DNA from: JADJPG01 sp964491875
GTDB lineage: Bacteria > Verrucomicrobiota > Verrucomicrobiia > Limisphaerales > JADJPG01
DNA: 64,000 nt
NCBI GenBank assembly: GCA_964491875.1
Contig: CAZBIC010000020.1
Span: 1-64,000, forward strand
Direction: 5' to 3'
Below the pieces are notes generated by a model. It was not told the DNA's origin and ran no database searches. It worked only from the letters and a program-made list of their open reading frames with translations. Below are positions 17,773 through 26,435 of the stretch, piece after piece. The first letter of the stretch is position 1; every line of letters begins with the position of its first letter. Made by a program: the position numbers and the translations under genes.

Positions 17773-19095
17773 GTGAATGTGACGGTGGAAAATCTCGCGC
17801 CCTGCAAGAAGCTGGTGCGTTTCGAAGTCGATGCCAAAGCCGTGGATGAAGCCTTTGGTTCTGTAACCAAGGATTTCGTGAAGCAGGCGAAGATGCCTGG
17901 TTTCCGGCCCGGCAAGGCGCCTGAAGCCATGGTCGCCAAGCAATACGCCAAGGACATCGAGGAAGAAGTGAAGCGCAAGCTCATCGGCGAGAGCTACCGC
18001 CAGGGCATGAAGGACCAGAAGCTCAATGTCGTGGGCTATCCCGACATCGAGGAGATTCAGTTCGGCCGCGGCCAGGCGCTGCAATTTGCCGCGACGGTCG
18101 AAATCAATCCCGAGTTTGAACTGCCGGATTACCGCGCCATTCCCGCCAAGCGCGAACCGGCCGTTGTATCGGATGAAGATGTGGAAAAGGCGATCGATGC
18201 CTTGCGCGGCCAGGCTGCGGATTTCAAGAAAGTCGACCGTGAAGTCAAGGAAGGCGACTACGTCGTCATCAACTACACCGGCACCAGTGACGGCAAGCCG
18301 TTGACTGAGATCGCGCCGACCGCGCGCGGCCTGACGGAGCAGAAAGGTTTCTGGGTCGAAGTGAAGCCGGATTCGTTCATCCCTGGTTTCGCCATCCAGC
18401 TCGTGGGCGCGAAGGCCGGCGAGAAGCGCACGGTGAACGTCGATTTCCCGGCGGAATTCGTGACGCCGCAGCTCGCGGGCAAGAAGGGCGTTTACGAAGT
18501 TGAAGTCGCCGAAGTGAAGGAGAAGGCGCTCCCGGAGCTGAACGATGCCTTCGCCAAGACCTACGGCGCCGAGAATCTCGACAAGCTGCGCGAGGGCGTG
18601 CGCAAGGATCTCCAGAACGAAGTGAACTCGCGCCAAAAGCGCAGCATTCGCAATCAGATCGTGAAGACGATCAGCGAAAAGGTGTCGTTTGACATGCCGG
18701 AGACGACCCTGCAGATCGAGACTCGCAACGTGGTTTACGAAATGGTGAGCGAGAACCAGCGCCGGGGCGTGCCGAAGGAATTGATCGAGCAGAAGAAGGA
18801 CGAGATCTACAACGCGGCCACGGGCATCGCCAAGGAACGCCTGAAGATCAGCTACCTCTTCCACAAGATCTCGGAGAAGGAAGGCATCCGCGCCGACCAG
18901 AACGAGATGAACACGCGCATCACCCTGATGGCGCAGGCGAACCAGATGGCCCCGCAGAAATTCCTGCAAGAGCTCGAAAAGCGCGGCGGCGTCGCGGAAG
19001 TTTACCAGCAGCTGATCCACGAGAAGGTTTTGGATTTCCTGCACGAGAACGCATCCATCGAAGACGTGCCGGCGGGTTCGCTGGCGCAGGCCTGA
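17773..19095 (+). CDS. tig: Trigger factor, ribosome-associated chaperone
   Basis: 440 residues in the three-domain order of trigger factor. The N-terminal ribosome-docking domain carries the GFRPGKAP signature (about residues 43-50). The FKBP-type prolyl isomerase domain (about 155-240) includes GDYVVINYTG and FIPGFAIQLVGAKAGEKR. The C-terminal domain is helical. It binds nascent chains at the ribosome exit tunnel. The GTG at 17773 is preferred over the TTG six bases upstream because the GGAAAGG box sits 7 bases before it and the protein then begins MNVTVENL. A strong terminator follows. The usual clpP/clpX neighbours are absent from this window. Confidence 0.95.
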   Translation: MNVTVENLAPCKKLVRFEVDAKAVDEAFGSVTKDFVKQAKMPGFRPGKAPEAMVAKQYAKDIEEEVKRKLIGESYRQGMKDQKLNVVGYPDIEEIQFGRGQALQFAATVEINPEFELPDYRAIPAKREPAVVSDEDVEKAIDALRGQAADFKKVDREVKEGDYVVINYTGTSDGKPLTEIAPTARGLTEQKGFWVEVKPDSFIPGFAIQLVGAKAGEKRTVNVDFPAEFVTPQLAGKKGVYEVEVAEVKEKALPELNDAFAKTYGAENLDKLREGVRKDLQNEVNSRQKRSIRNQIVKTISEKVSFDMPETTLQIETRNVVYEMVSENQRRGVPKELIEQKKDEIYNAATGIAKERLKISYLFHKISEKEGIRADQNEMNTRITLMAQANQMAPQKFLQELEKRGGVAEVYQQLIHEKVLDFLHENASIEDVPAGSLAQA

Positions 19096-19118
19096 TTCAG
19101 CGGGCTGAGTTTTTCCAG

Positions 19119-19154
19119 AGGGCGACGGAGAGTTCCGTCGCCCTTTTTGTTTTT
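19119..19154 (+). terminator. Rho-independent terminator after tig
   Basis: A perfect 11-base-pair stem (19119-19129 with 19134-19144), loop GAGT, followed by a T-rich tract TTTTTGTTTTT. Confidence 0.92.
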
Positions 19155-19167
19155 CAACGGGCGGGAT

Positions 19168-19195
19168 TTGTCCGCAGACGGTTTGCCACTATACA
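19168..19195 (+). promoter_or_regulatory. Candidate sigma-70 promoter for frr
   Basis: TTGTCC (19168-19173), a 16-base spacer and TATACA (19190-19195), lying just after the tig terminator. The predicted start of transcription is about 26 bases before the frr ATG. Confidence 0.5.
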
Positions 19196-19227
19196 GTTCG
19201 CGGGCGCTTTGCTAGCGTCGCCGCACT

Positions 19228-19788
19228 ATGCCAGTGGACGATATTTTGCTCGAAGCAGAAGAGAAGATGATCAAGACCGAAGAGGTCGTGACGCATGAAT
19301 TTGCCGGCGTGCGAACGGGCAAGGCCTCGCCCTCGCTCGTCGAAAACATCCTCGTGGAGGTCTACGGTTCCATGATGCGCATCCGCGAACTCGCGGGCAT
19401 CACCACGCCGGAAGCCCGCATGCTGATGATTCAGCCGTGGGATAACAGCTCCATTCAACCGATCGAGAAGGCGATTCAAAAATCCAACCTCGGCCTGAAC
19501 CCCGCGGTGCAGGGCAAGTTCATTCGCCTCGTGCTGCCGGAGCTGAGCACGGAGCGGCGCCAGGAATTTGTGAAAGTGGTGCACAAGATGACGGAGAACG
19601 GTCGCGTGGCGATCCGCCATGTGCGCCGCGACGCCATCGAGCATCTCAAGAAGGAATCGAAGGACGGAAAGATTTCCGAAGACGAATTGGAGCACGCCGA
19701 AAAGGAAGTCCAGAAGCTGACCGACCAATACATCGCGAAGATCGACGCGCACCTCGCCCACAAGGAAAAGGAAATCATGACCGTGTGA
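19228..19788 (+). CDS. frr: Ribosome recycling factor
   Basis: 186 residues, the standard length. Characteristic sequences are ILLEAEEKMIK at the N-terminus, FAGVRTGKASPSLVENI, IQPWDNSSIQPIEKAI, and LPELSTERRQEFVK followed by RHVRRDAIEHLKK. With EF-G it splits post-termination ribosomes in the cytosol. The gene is separated from tig by a terminator and followed by its own terminator, so it is probably monocistronic. The common pyrH neighbour is not present here. Confidence 0.97.
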   Translation: MPVDDILLEAEEKMIKTEEVVTHEFAGVRTGKASPSLVENILVEVYGSMMRIRELAGITTPEARMLMIQPWDNSSIQPIEKAIQKSNLGLNPAVQGKFIRLVLPELSTERRQEFVKVVHKMTENGRVAIRHVRRDAIEHLKKESKDGKISEDELEHAEKEVQKLTDQYIAKIDAHLAHKEKEIMTV

Positions 19789-19832
19789 CGGTCAGCGGCG
19801 GATGAATTTCGGTTCCTCCGGGAACCATCGAG

Positions 19833-19862
19833 CGGCGCCCATTGGGCGCCGTTTTTGTTTTG
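19833..19862 (+). terminator. Rho-independent terminator after frr
   Basis: An 8-base-pair perfect GC-rich stem (19833-19840 with 19844-19851), loop ATT, then TTTTTGTTTTG. A second small hairpin (GGTTCC/GGAACC, 19811-19826) precedes it. Confidence 0.9.
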
Positions 19863-19889
19863 CGAACGCCACCGAAACCACGGCGGCGT

Positions 19890-20198
19890 TCAGCGCCGGG
19901 CCGGCTGCTCAAATCGCACAACCATCTCGTTGGTCTTGGCGAGACTAAGCTTTTCGCGGGCGAGACGTTCGATCACCCGGGCATCACTCTGGAGGGAATC
20001 GATGGCCACGCGGAGCTGTTTCCCATGGCGTTCTTCTCCTGCGATCCTGCCGTCGAGCGCGATAATTTCCTTCCGGTAACGCTGATTCTGCTGCACGAGC
20101 GGAAGATACCAGTAGAAGACACCGATCAATCCGGCAATGAAGAGGAGGAACACCACCAACTTGGTAAGTTTGTCCCAGATGCCGAGATTGACGTTCAT
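19890..20198 (-). CDS. FtsB/DivIC-like septum formation initiator
   Basis: About 102 residues with one N-terminal membrane segment (LVVFLLFIAGLIGVFYWYL) followed by a heptad-patterned coiled coil (QQNQRYRKEIIALDGRIAGEE) and the conserved REKLSLAK ending. This is the architecture of FtsB/DivIC (PF04977-type), bitopic division proteins that link FtsL and FtsQ in the divisome. The start giving MNVNLGIWDKL is chosen because the 11 residues before it are unlike the family. The gene converges on frr. The coiled-coil fold is simple, so the FtsB-versus-DivIC assignment is open. Confidence 0.8.
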   Translation of the reverse strand: MNVNLGIWDKLTKLVVFLLFIAGLIGVFYWYLPLVQQNQRYRKEIIALDGRIAGEERHGKQLRVAIDSLQSDARVIERLAREKLSLAKTNEMVVRFEQPARR

Positions 20199-20305
20199 TG
20201 CTCGGCGGGAATTAACCAAGCGCCCGCACAAATGGGAAGCAAAGAATCACCTCCCATCAGCGTCCGAGGCCGGAAAACCCGGGTGTTCTCAGCGAGTCGA
20301 CCACG

Positions 20306-22141
20306 TCACTTCCGCCCCAACCGGCCACACGCCTCGGTGATTTTCCAGTCCGTCTGGAGCAGCGCCGCCTCCGCCGTGGCGTAGTCCGCGCCGGTCAACT
20401 CACGCACGATTCGCACGGCTCGGTCGCGCAGTTTCACGTTAGACGCCTTCACATCCACCATCAGGTTGCCCAGCACCTTGCCCATCCGCACCATCGCCAG
20501 CGTGGTAAAAATGTTCAGGATCAGCTTCGTCGCCGTGCCGGACTTCAAACGCGTGGAGCCCGTCAAAATCTCCGGCCCGATGCGCGGCGCGAGAACCAGG
20601 GTCGGCCGGTCGGCGCGCGGAATCACCAGGTTCGGATTGAAGCACAACAGAATCGTGTTCGCGCCACGCCGCTTCGCCTCGCGCAGCGCACCCCACACAA
20701 ACGGCGTGCGGCCGCTCGCGGCGATGCCGACCACGGTATCCCACCGCGTGACTCCCCGAAACTCAATCGCCCGCGCACCCGCTTGCGCATCATCCTCGGC
20801 GCCTTCCACCGCGGACCACAGCGCCGTCTGTCCGCCTGCGATGATTCCCTGAACCATCTCCGGATCGGTCCGGAACGTGGGCGGACACTCGCTCGCATCC
20901 AGCACACCGAGACGTCCACTCGTTCCCGCGCCGACATAAAACAACCGTCCGCCACGCTTGAACGATCGCACGACCAGCTCCACGCCTTTCTGAATCTTCG
21001 CGCGTTCCCCCAGCAATGCAGACGTAACGTAACGATCTTCGCGCAGCATCAGCTCGACCGCGTCGTCCAGCGCCAGCTTGTCGAGAGACATGGAGCGCGG
21101 ATTCCGTTGCTCCGTCGGCGAAAGCGAGATGGACGCGACATTGTGAAGCGCGTTCGCAGCTTTGGCTGGCTTCGGAGGTCGGACCGTTCTCCCTGCCGTA
21201 GAAATCGTCTCCGCCGGGAATGCCCGTCGCGCCAGAGCCAGCGCGCCGTGAACACTGTCGCGCTTCAGCGGCGTCACGACGGCGTTTGGCCAGCGCTTGC
21301 AGATGAGCTTCGCCACGTTCTGCGCGAACTTCGGCTGGCGCAGCAGAATGCTGCCAGCGAGTACGAACTGAACGGCTCTGCCCGGCTTCGCCAGTTTGCT
21401 TGCGCAAGTCACAGCGTCCTTCGCGAGACTCTCGGCTGCGCCGGTGAGAATGTCGGTCGCGATTTCATCCCGCCGGGACCACGCCTTGAAGACCTCCACG
21501 GCAAGCGCCGCGATATCCGTCTTGGAAGCGCTCTGCGCCCAGCCGATCAATTCGTTCGGCTCGTTAAATTGCAAAGACCGCAGCAACCGCTGACCGAGCG
21601 CCGACCATTCGCCATCTCGATCGAGGTAGTAAACAACAGCCTTCAAGGCGCGCAGGCCGATCTCGAATCCGCTCCCCTTGTCGCCGAGCACATGACCCCA
21701 GCCGCCGACTTTGGCGTTCTTTCCCTCCGGCGTACGGCTGAAGAAACAGGAGCCGGTGCCGCTCAACACCAGCACGCGAGGCATCGATGACGGTTGTTCC
21801 TCAGCCATCAAGGCCGTCTCAAGATCGTTCGTGGCCAGACACGACGCCTTCGGCCAGACCTTGGCGGCGGCTCGACGAATCCGTTCGAGATCCGACTCCG
21901 CACGCGCTCCAGCCATGCCGATGCAGATGGCATCAGGAACCGGCAGCGCGGTGGCAATCTCCTTGAAGCGCGCCGCCAGCTGTTGATCGGAGAGTAAACG
22001 CAAATTGGCAGGACCTGCCTCGGCCCGCTGGAACCCGGAACCGTCGCCCGCGTCGAACAATCCGACCATGCGCGTGCCGCCAGCCTCGATGCCGAGGTAG
22101 GTGGGCGGACGTGAATTCGCGTCGCGTTTCATCGGCGTCAT
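20306..22141 (-). CDS. murQ: Fused amino-sugar kinase (BadF/BadG type) and MurNAc-6-phosphate etherase
   Basis: 611 residues in two complete domains. Residues about 14-310 match the BadF/BadG/N-acetylglucosamine-kinase fold: LGIEAGGTRM for ATP phosphate binding, VLSGTGSCFF, GGWGHVLGDKGSGFEIG and FVLAGSILL. Residues about 345-611 are a full-length MurQ: GAGTSGRLGVLDASECPPTF with the catalytic Glu, and VEGAEDDAQAGA with the second Glu. MurQ cleaves the lactyl ether of MurNAc-6-phosphate to GlcNAc-6-phosphate. A MurNAc/GlcNAc kinase in the same chain would supply its substrate, so one polypeptide could carry two successive steps of cytosolic peptidoglycan recycling. The usual Asp in the first kinase motif is Glu here. 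Kinase specificity is inferred from the fusion. Confidence 0.92.
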   Translation of the reverse strand: MTPMKRDANSRPPTYLGIEAGGTRMVGLFDAGDGSGFQRAEAGPANLRLLSDQQLAARFKEIATALPVPDAICIGMAGARAESDLERIRRAAAKVWPKASCLATNDLETALMAEEQPSSMPRVLVLSGTGSCFFSRTPEGKNAKVGGWGHVLGDKGSGFEIGLRALKAVVYYLDRDGEWSALGQRLLRSLQFNEPNELIGWAQSASKTDIAALAVEVFKAWSRRDEIATDILTGAAESLAKDAVTCASKLAKPGRAVQFVLAGSILLRQPKFAQNVAKLICKRWPNAVVTPLKRDSVHGALALARRAFPAETISTAGRTVRPPKPAKAANALHNVASISLSPTEQRNPRSMSLDKLALDDAVELMLREDRYVTSALLGERAKIQKGVELVVRSFKRGGRLFYVGAGTSGRLGVLDASECPPTFRTDPEMVQGIIAGGQTALWSAVEGAEDDAQAGARAIEFRGVTRWDTVVGIAASGRTPFVWGALREAKRRGANTILLCFNPNLVIPRADRPTLVLAPRIGPEILTGSTRLKSGTATKLILNIFTTLAMVRMGKVLGNLMVDVKASNVKLRDRAVRIVRELTGADYATAEAALLQTDWKITEACGRLGRK

Positions 22142-22254
22142 GATTCGGGGAATGGTCTGCTTTTCAAGGAACTAAACTTCCACCCGAGCATCGACACCCA
22201 AGTCGGCTCGGCTTTCAACTTGGTTTCGCGGCGCCACCGCGCTATCCATCGCTC

Positions 22255-22512
22255 ATGACTGGAACGGAACAGAACATCCTGGATGCGCTGCTGGAGCTGG
22301 AGCGCGCCGTGGCGTCCATGCCGACGGCAAATCCCAAGCCGAACCTCGTGGCCATGTTCTCCCGCATCGATGAATTGACCCGACAGTTGCCACGCGACGC
22401 CGATCCGTCGCTGCTGCATTACCTGCACAAGAAAAGCTACGAGAAGGCCCGGCTCTTCCTGCAAGGTCGCGAGGCCGAAAACGCGCGTGGCAATTGCCAC
22501 GGTCATCAGTAA
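22255..22512 (+). CDS. Small conserved-looking protein of unknown function
   Basis: 85 residues, helical and charged, with no signal peptide or membrane segment. Motifs such as NILDALLELERAV and LHYLHKKSYEKARLFL suggest a helical bundle or helical hairpin. I do not recognise a family. It ends 25 bases before the preferred mnmE start on the same strand, so the two are probably co-transcribed. A weak promoter-like sequence (TTGGTT, 17 bases, TATCCA) ends just before the ATG, which could mean a very short leader. Confidence 0.65.
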   Translation: MTGTEQNILDALLELERAVASMPTANPKPNLVAMFSRIDELTRQLPRDADPSLLHYLHKKSYEKARLFLQGREAENARGNCHGHQ

Positions 22513-22537
22513 GTTGACCGAGGTCACCAAATCTCCC

Positions 22538-23911
22538 GTGCTTCTTCACGACACCATCGCGGCGATTGCGACTCCCCTCGGCGAAGGCGGACTGGCCGTG
22601 CTGCGGCTTTCCGGTGCCGATGCGTTGGCAGTGGCAGATAAATGCTTCGTGCCGGTCGGGAAATCCTCGGTGAAACCTTCAGCGGCCGACACTCACACGA
22701 TTCACTACGGCCACATCGAGCGCGCCGGCCGGGTGGTGGACGAAGTGCTGGTCTCCGTCATGCGCGCGCCGAGAACCTTCACCCGCGAAGATGTCGTCGA
22801 GATCTCGTGTCACGGTGGTTTGCTCGTCGCGAAGACGATCCTCGATCTGCTGCTCGAAAACGGCGCGCGCCTGGCGGAGCCGGGCGAGTTCACCAAACGC
22901 GCCTTTCTCAACGGCCGCATTGATCTCGCGCAAGCGGAGGCGGTGGCGGATTTGATTCATGCGCGCACCGAGCTGGCGTTGTCCGCGGCGAATGAACAGC
23001 TCGCCGGCAAACTGTCGCAACGGATTGAGCAGTTGCGCGATGATTTGGTGAAGACGCTGGCGCACATCGAGGCGCACATCGATTTTCCGGATGAAGACAT
23101 CGCGCCCGACACCAAAGACCAGCTGCTGCAACGGCTCGCGCGTGCTGTGGAGTTCATGGACACGCTGCTCCGGACGGCGAATGAGGGACAAATCCTCCGG
23201 CGCGGCGTGCGCGCGGCGATCATCGGCCGGCCGAACGCAGGCAAATCGAGTTTGCTGAACCAACTGCTCGGGCACGACCGCGCCATCGTCTCGGCTACGC
23301 CCGGCACAACGCGAGATACCATCGAAGAGACGGCGAACATTCGCGGACTGCCGGTGGTGTTCATCGACACGGCGGGCTTGCGCGATGCAGGCGATGAGAT
23401 TGAGGCGGAAGGCATCCGGCGCAGTCGCGAATCGCTGGCAAAGGCGGAGTTGATCCTGCATGTGCTGGATGGCAGCGAGCCGCTGACGTCGTCCGACGAA
23501 CTGCTGCTGCGCGAGTTCGCAGACAAGAAGCGGATTCTCGTGCGTAACAAGTCGGATCAGGCCGGGCAGTTGAAAATTCCGGATGAGTTCGGCGTAACGC
23601 CGGTCGCGGTGAGTTGCGTGACCGGCGCAGGCTTGGAGTCACTGAAGGATTCCATCAAGGAATGCCTTTGGTCCGGTGAGATCCGGGCGGAGATGCTGCA
23701 GGTGATGATCAACGCACGGCATCAGGAGGCGCTGAAGCGAGCGCGGGACTCGGTGCTGCGAACGCTGGATGCGCTGCGGACCGGCTTGACGTTGGAACTG
23801 CCGGCGATGGAGCTGCGCATCGCTGCGAACGCGGTGGGTGAGATCGTCGGTAAGACGTCGACGGAGGATCTGCTGGATTCGATCTTCAGCCAGTTTTGTA
23901 TTGGGAAGTGA
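22538..23911 (+). CDS. mnmE: tRNA uridine-5-carboxymethylaminomethyl modification GTPase MnmE
   Basis: 457 residues from this GTG, matching the family length and N-terminus (HDTIAAIATPLGEGG). A GTG at 22487 is also in frame, but its extra 17 residues do not look like the family. The N-terminal domain binds tetrahydrofolate. The GTPase domain inserted at about residues 215-375 has GRPNAGKSSLLN (G1), DTAG (G3) and RNKSD in place of the usual NKxD region. The C-terminus is FCIGK, with the catalytic Cys of the conserved C-[IV]-G-K motif. With MnmG it modifies U34 of tRNAs such as those reading Lys, Glu and Gln codons. Confidence 0.96.
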   Translation: MLLHDTIAAIATPLGEGGLAVLRLSGADALAVADKCFVPVGKSSVKPSAADTHTIHYGHIERAGRVVDEVLVSVMRAPRTFTREDVVEISCHGGLLVAKTILDLLLENGARLAEPGEFTKRAFLNGRIDLAQAEAVADLIHARTELALSAANEQLAGKLSQRIEQLRDDLVKTLAHIEAHIDFPDEDIAPDTKDQLLQRLARAVEFMDTLLRTANEGQILRRGVRAAIIGRPNAGKSSLLNQLLGHDRAIVSATPGTTRDTIEETANIRGLPVVFIDTAGLRDAGDEIEAEGIRRSRESLAKAELILHVLDGSEPLTSSDELLLREFADKKRILVRNKSDQAGQLKIPDEFGVTPVAVSCVTGAGLESLKDSIKECLWSGEIRAEMLQVMINARHQEALKRARDSVLRTLDALRTGLTLELPAMELRIAANAVGEIVGKTSTEDLLDSIFSQFCIGK

Positions 23912-23964
23912 GCGCGGGCTAAGTGATTCAGCGAGTCGTACACCACTTCGGTGAAGGACAAGGC

Positions 23965-24345
23965 CTAGTTCCGGAACAGCAGAAAAACGTTGGTCTTCTC
24001 AATGAGCATTCGAGAGGCTCGGTAAGGTGCGCCGCTGGGCTTTGACTCCAGCCACTCGATTTCGACTTTGAGCGTTCGATTTGAATCATTCACGGCTGCA
24101 TTGAGCTCTCTGGAGTCGAACCATTCCTTGCCCGGTTCGTGAAAGGTGACCTCCCAGATCCGCCCCCACTTCCTCGCAAATAAAAAGGCTGATCTCTCCT
24201 CTGCACTGGTATTCGCTGACTCAACTCTGTGAGTGAGATAGGTGCCTTTTATTGGTTCATAGATAAACCCGTATCCGAGGAATAGCGTCATCGGAATCCA
24301 CAAGAGTAGAGCAAGAGCCAAAGTGATTTGACGGCGAAATCTCAT
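23965..24345 (-). CDS. Small membrane-anchored protein of unknown function
   Basis: 126 residues with one N-terminal hydrophobic segment (TLALALLLWIPMTLFLGYGF) and a hydrophilic rest, probably facing the periplasm. I recognise no domain. The DNA is visibly AT-richer than its neighbours. It starts 15 bases after the stop of the membrane protein gene upstream on the same strand, suggesting a two-gene operon. Confidence 0.6.
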   Translation of the reverse strand: MRFRRQITLALALLLWIPMTLFLGYGFIYEPIKGTYLTHRVESANTSAEERSAFLFARKWGRIWEVTFHEPGKEWFDSRELNAAVNDSNRTLKVEIEWLESKPSGAPYRASRMLIEKTNVFLLFRN

Positions 24346-24360
24346 ACCCCCGATGTTGCG

Positions 24361-25554
24361 TTAAGCCACCGCCGCCGTCTCCTTCCCCGTCATCCAATTC
24401 CACACAGCTTTGAGTCCCTTCACCATGCCGATGTCTTGCACGCCGCTGAGCAGGTAAACCGAGCTCAGCTCTTCTTCATGAGAACGGAAGCGCGGCGGAA
24501 GGGTCATCGCGGTCGTCGTGTCGTCGCCTTCGAGTTTGATAATCTCGGAGTAGAACAGTCCCTTGCCGACGGCGTATTGACCGGCCGGTAGGGCCACGGA
24601 GCGTTTCGGGAGGAACAACCACGGACGATAGGTCAGGGTCAGTTCACCCTGCGGACCACGTGTGAGTTTCCCGTAAGTGCGAATCGGAGCCTTGTCGATC
24701 TCGTGCGCGGTGAACGCCCAGTTCGCCGCCGGGTCGACCTTGAAACGGCTGCTGCGGAAAGAAACCAGATCCCAGGTGAACACGGTGCCGAAGGTCATCA
24801 TGCGGAACGCCCAACCCGCGAGGAACCAGCACACGGCAACGATGATGAGAGACCAGATGGCGCCGACATACGGATCGATGAACGCCGTGCCCGCGACTGT
24901 GGAGAGCATAAAGGCGCGGAAAGATTTCAGGGCGGCGTCCACCGTGGTAAACGGGCTGATGATGATAAGCACGTTGATGACATGGGAAACCATCCAGACG
25001 ACGACGAACGCCGCGATGGCGAACGGGATGGTGAGGACGTTGAGCAGCGCGGAGACGTTGACGATAGCCAGGCCGGCATCGCCGTAGAGCGCGCTGTCAT
25101 CGCCACCCAGCGAACCAAAGATCGCGGCGATGAGCGGGACAAACGCACCGGCGGCGACGAGGCCGCTGACTTTGTTCTCGATCGCTTCCGCGACGTCGAA
25201 CGGCTTCTTCACGGCGGTGGGAAGCACAGTTCCGAACGTGTCTTTCACAAACGCGACGGCCACGAGCAGGAGTGCCGGAACCCAGAACCACGGTTGCGCG
25301 TACCACGCGAGCTTGGCGCGGTTCTCAGGAGCAGTCTTGAAATACTTCCATGCGCCTACGCCGCTCACGCCGAGCAACGGAGAGATGGCGACGCCGGTGA
25401 TGGTGGAGATTGCCTGGGCGGCTTCGAGTCCGGGAGTGGCTTTGCTGGATGACTTGGTCGATGACTTGCCGCTTTCCGCCGCGCTCGCGACGCCACCGCA
25501 AAGGAGGGAAAAACAGAGCATGAGGGCAAGCCACGGCCGAAACTGCGTTTTCAT
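24361..25554 (-). CDS. Polytopic membrane protein of unknown function
   Basis: 397 residues with a signal peptide (LALMLCFSLLCGGVASA) followed by a Ser/Lys-rich linker and about five to six hydrophobic segments between residues 50 and 260. A hydrophilic C-terminal domain (about 265-397) is rich in beta motifs (LTRGPQGELTLTYRPWLFLPKRSVALPAGQYAV). A cleavable signal plus several membrane segments is uncommon. No transporter or enzyme signature is recognised. It is transcribed towards the small membrane protein gene 15 bases downstream. Confidence 0.75.
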   Translation of the reverse strand: MKTQFRPWLALMLCFSLLCGGVASAAESGKSSTKSSSKATPGLEAAQAISTITGVAISPLLGVSGVGAWKYFKTAPENRAKLAWYAQPWFWVPALLLVAVAFVKDTFGTVLPTAVKKPFDVAEAIENKVSGLVAAGAFVPLIAAIFGSLGGDDSALYGDAGLAIVNVSALLNVLTIPFAIAAFVVVWMVSHVINVLIIISPFTTVDAALKSFRAFMLSTVAGTAFIDPYVGAIWSLIIVAVCWFLAGWAFRMMTFGTVFTWDLVSFRSSRFKVDPAANWAFTAHEIDKAPIRTYGKLTRGPQGELTLTYRPWLFLPKRSVALPAGQYAVGKGLFYSEIIKLEGDDTTTAMTLPPRFRSHEEELSSVYLLSGVQDIGMVKGLKAVWNWMTGKETAAVA

Positions 25555-25667
25555 AGTGCCGCTAAATTACGCCGATGCACGGGGGTGTGAAGTGAGAAAA
25601 CTCCGGAAATTTATAGCTGACCGAAGGTTTTGGCAGAGCGAGGCACGAAACCCTGCGCGGCAGCGAC

Positions 25668-26435
25668 TTACAGAGGCCTCGTCGGCGACAACTCCAGCTG
25701 AGCGCGGAGCCACCCCGGCTTGTTCGTGGTAATCCCATTCACGCCAGCCGTGATCAGCTCCCGCGCTTTCTCCGGGGTGTCGACGGTCCAAATGTAGAGT
25801 TTCTGGCCGGCTTGATGGACCTTCGCAGCGAACCCGGCATCGACAGGCCCTTTGCCACTGACATCAAGTCCGTCGAGTCCCGCATCCGCGACCTGCTCGA
25901 TGAGACGCTCCGCCCTCGGCGACCAACCGCGAAGTGTGCGCTTGAACTCGACGATCCAGCAGACCTCCAGTTCGGGCACCGCCTGTTTCAACTGCCTCAT
26001 TGTCGGAAGCGAGAAACCGATCGGAATGACCTGATCCGCCTTTAGCTTGGAGCGGCGAAAGTCTTCCGCGAATCCCTCGACGCATTCGGCGCTACATTTT
26101 ATCTCTACGAACATCCGCTTGCCGCGCGGAATCGTGGCGAAGGCTTCGGCGAGCGTCGGGATCGTCTCGCCTTTGAACTTCGGGCTCTTCCAACTCCCCA
26201 CGTCGAGTGCCTTCAGTTCCGAGACAGTCTGCGAAGAAACCTTCCGTCGAACGCCGGCGGTCTTGCGCGTGTTGTCATCGTGGATCACGACAATGTGGCC
26301 GTCCTTCGAAAAGTGGACGTCAATTTCCACGGCGTCGGCGCCTTGAGCCCACCCGAGGTTTATGGAAGCGAGCGTGTTCTCCGGCGCATCGAACGACGCG
26401 CCTCGATGCGCGATGATTTCAGTTCGCGGCGGCAT
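25668..26435 (-). CDS. Glycerophosphodiester phosphodiesterase
   Basis: About 255 residues from the internal ATG. Family motifs are IIAHRGASFDAPENT at the N-terminus (catalytic HR and the Glu of PENT), AVEIDVHFSKDGHIVVIHD with the metal-binding Glu/Asp and second His, and FVEIKC. It hydrolyses deacylated phospholipids to glycerol-3-phosphate and an alcohol. There is no signal peptide, so it is probably cytosolic. Its start lies inside the last 17 bases of the glycogen-debranching-like gene, in another frame, which suggests translational coupling. Confidence 0.92.
   Translation of the reverse strand: MPPRTEIIAHRGASFDAPENTLASINLGWAQGADAVEIDVHFSKDGHIVVIHDDNTRKTAGVRRKVSSQTVSELKALDVGSWKSPKFKGETIPTLAEAFATIPRGKRMFVEIKCSAECVEGFAEDFRRSKLKADQVIPIGFSLPTMRQLKQAVPELEVCWIVEFKRTLRGWSPRAERLIEQVADAGLDGLDVSGKGPVDAGFAAKVHQAGQKLYIWTVDTPEKARELITAGVNGITTNKPGWLRAQLELSPTRPL

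Noticed and set aside
17626..19044. A 472-codon minus-strand open frame across trigger factor
   Set aside because: Antisense to tig; low-complexity Leu/Arg/Asp-rich translation with no motifs.
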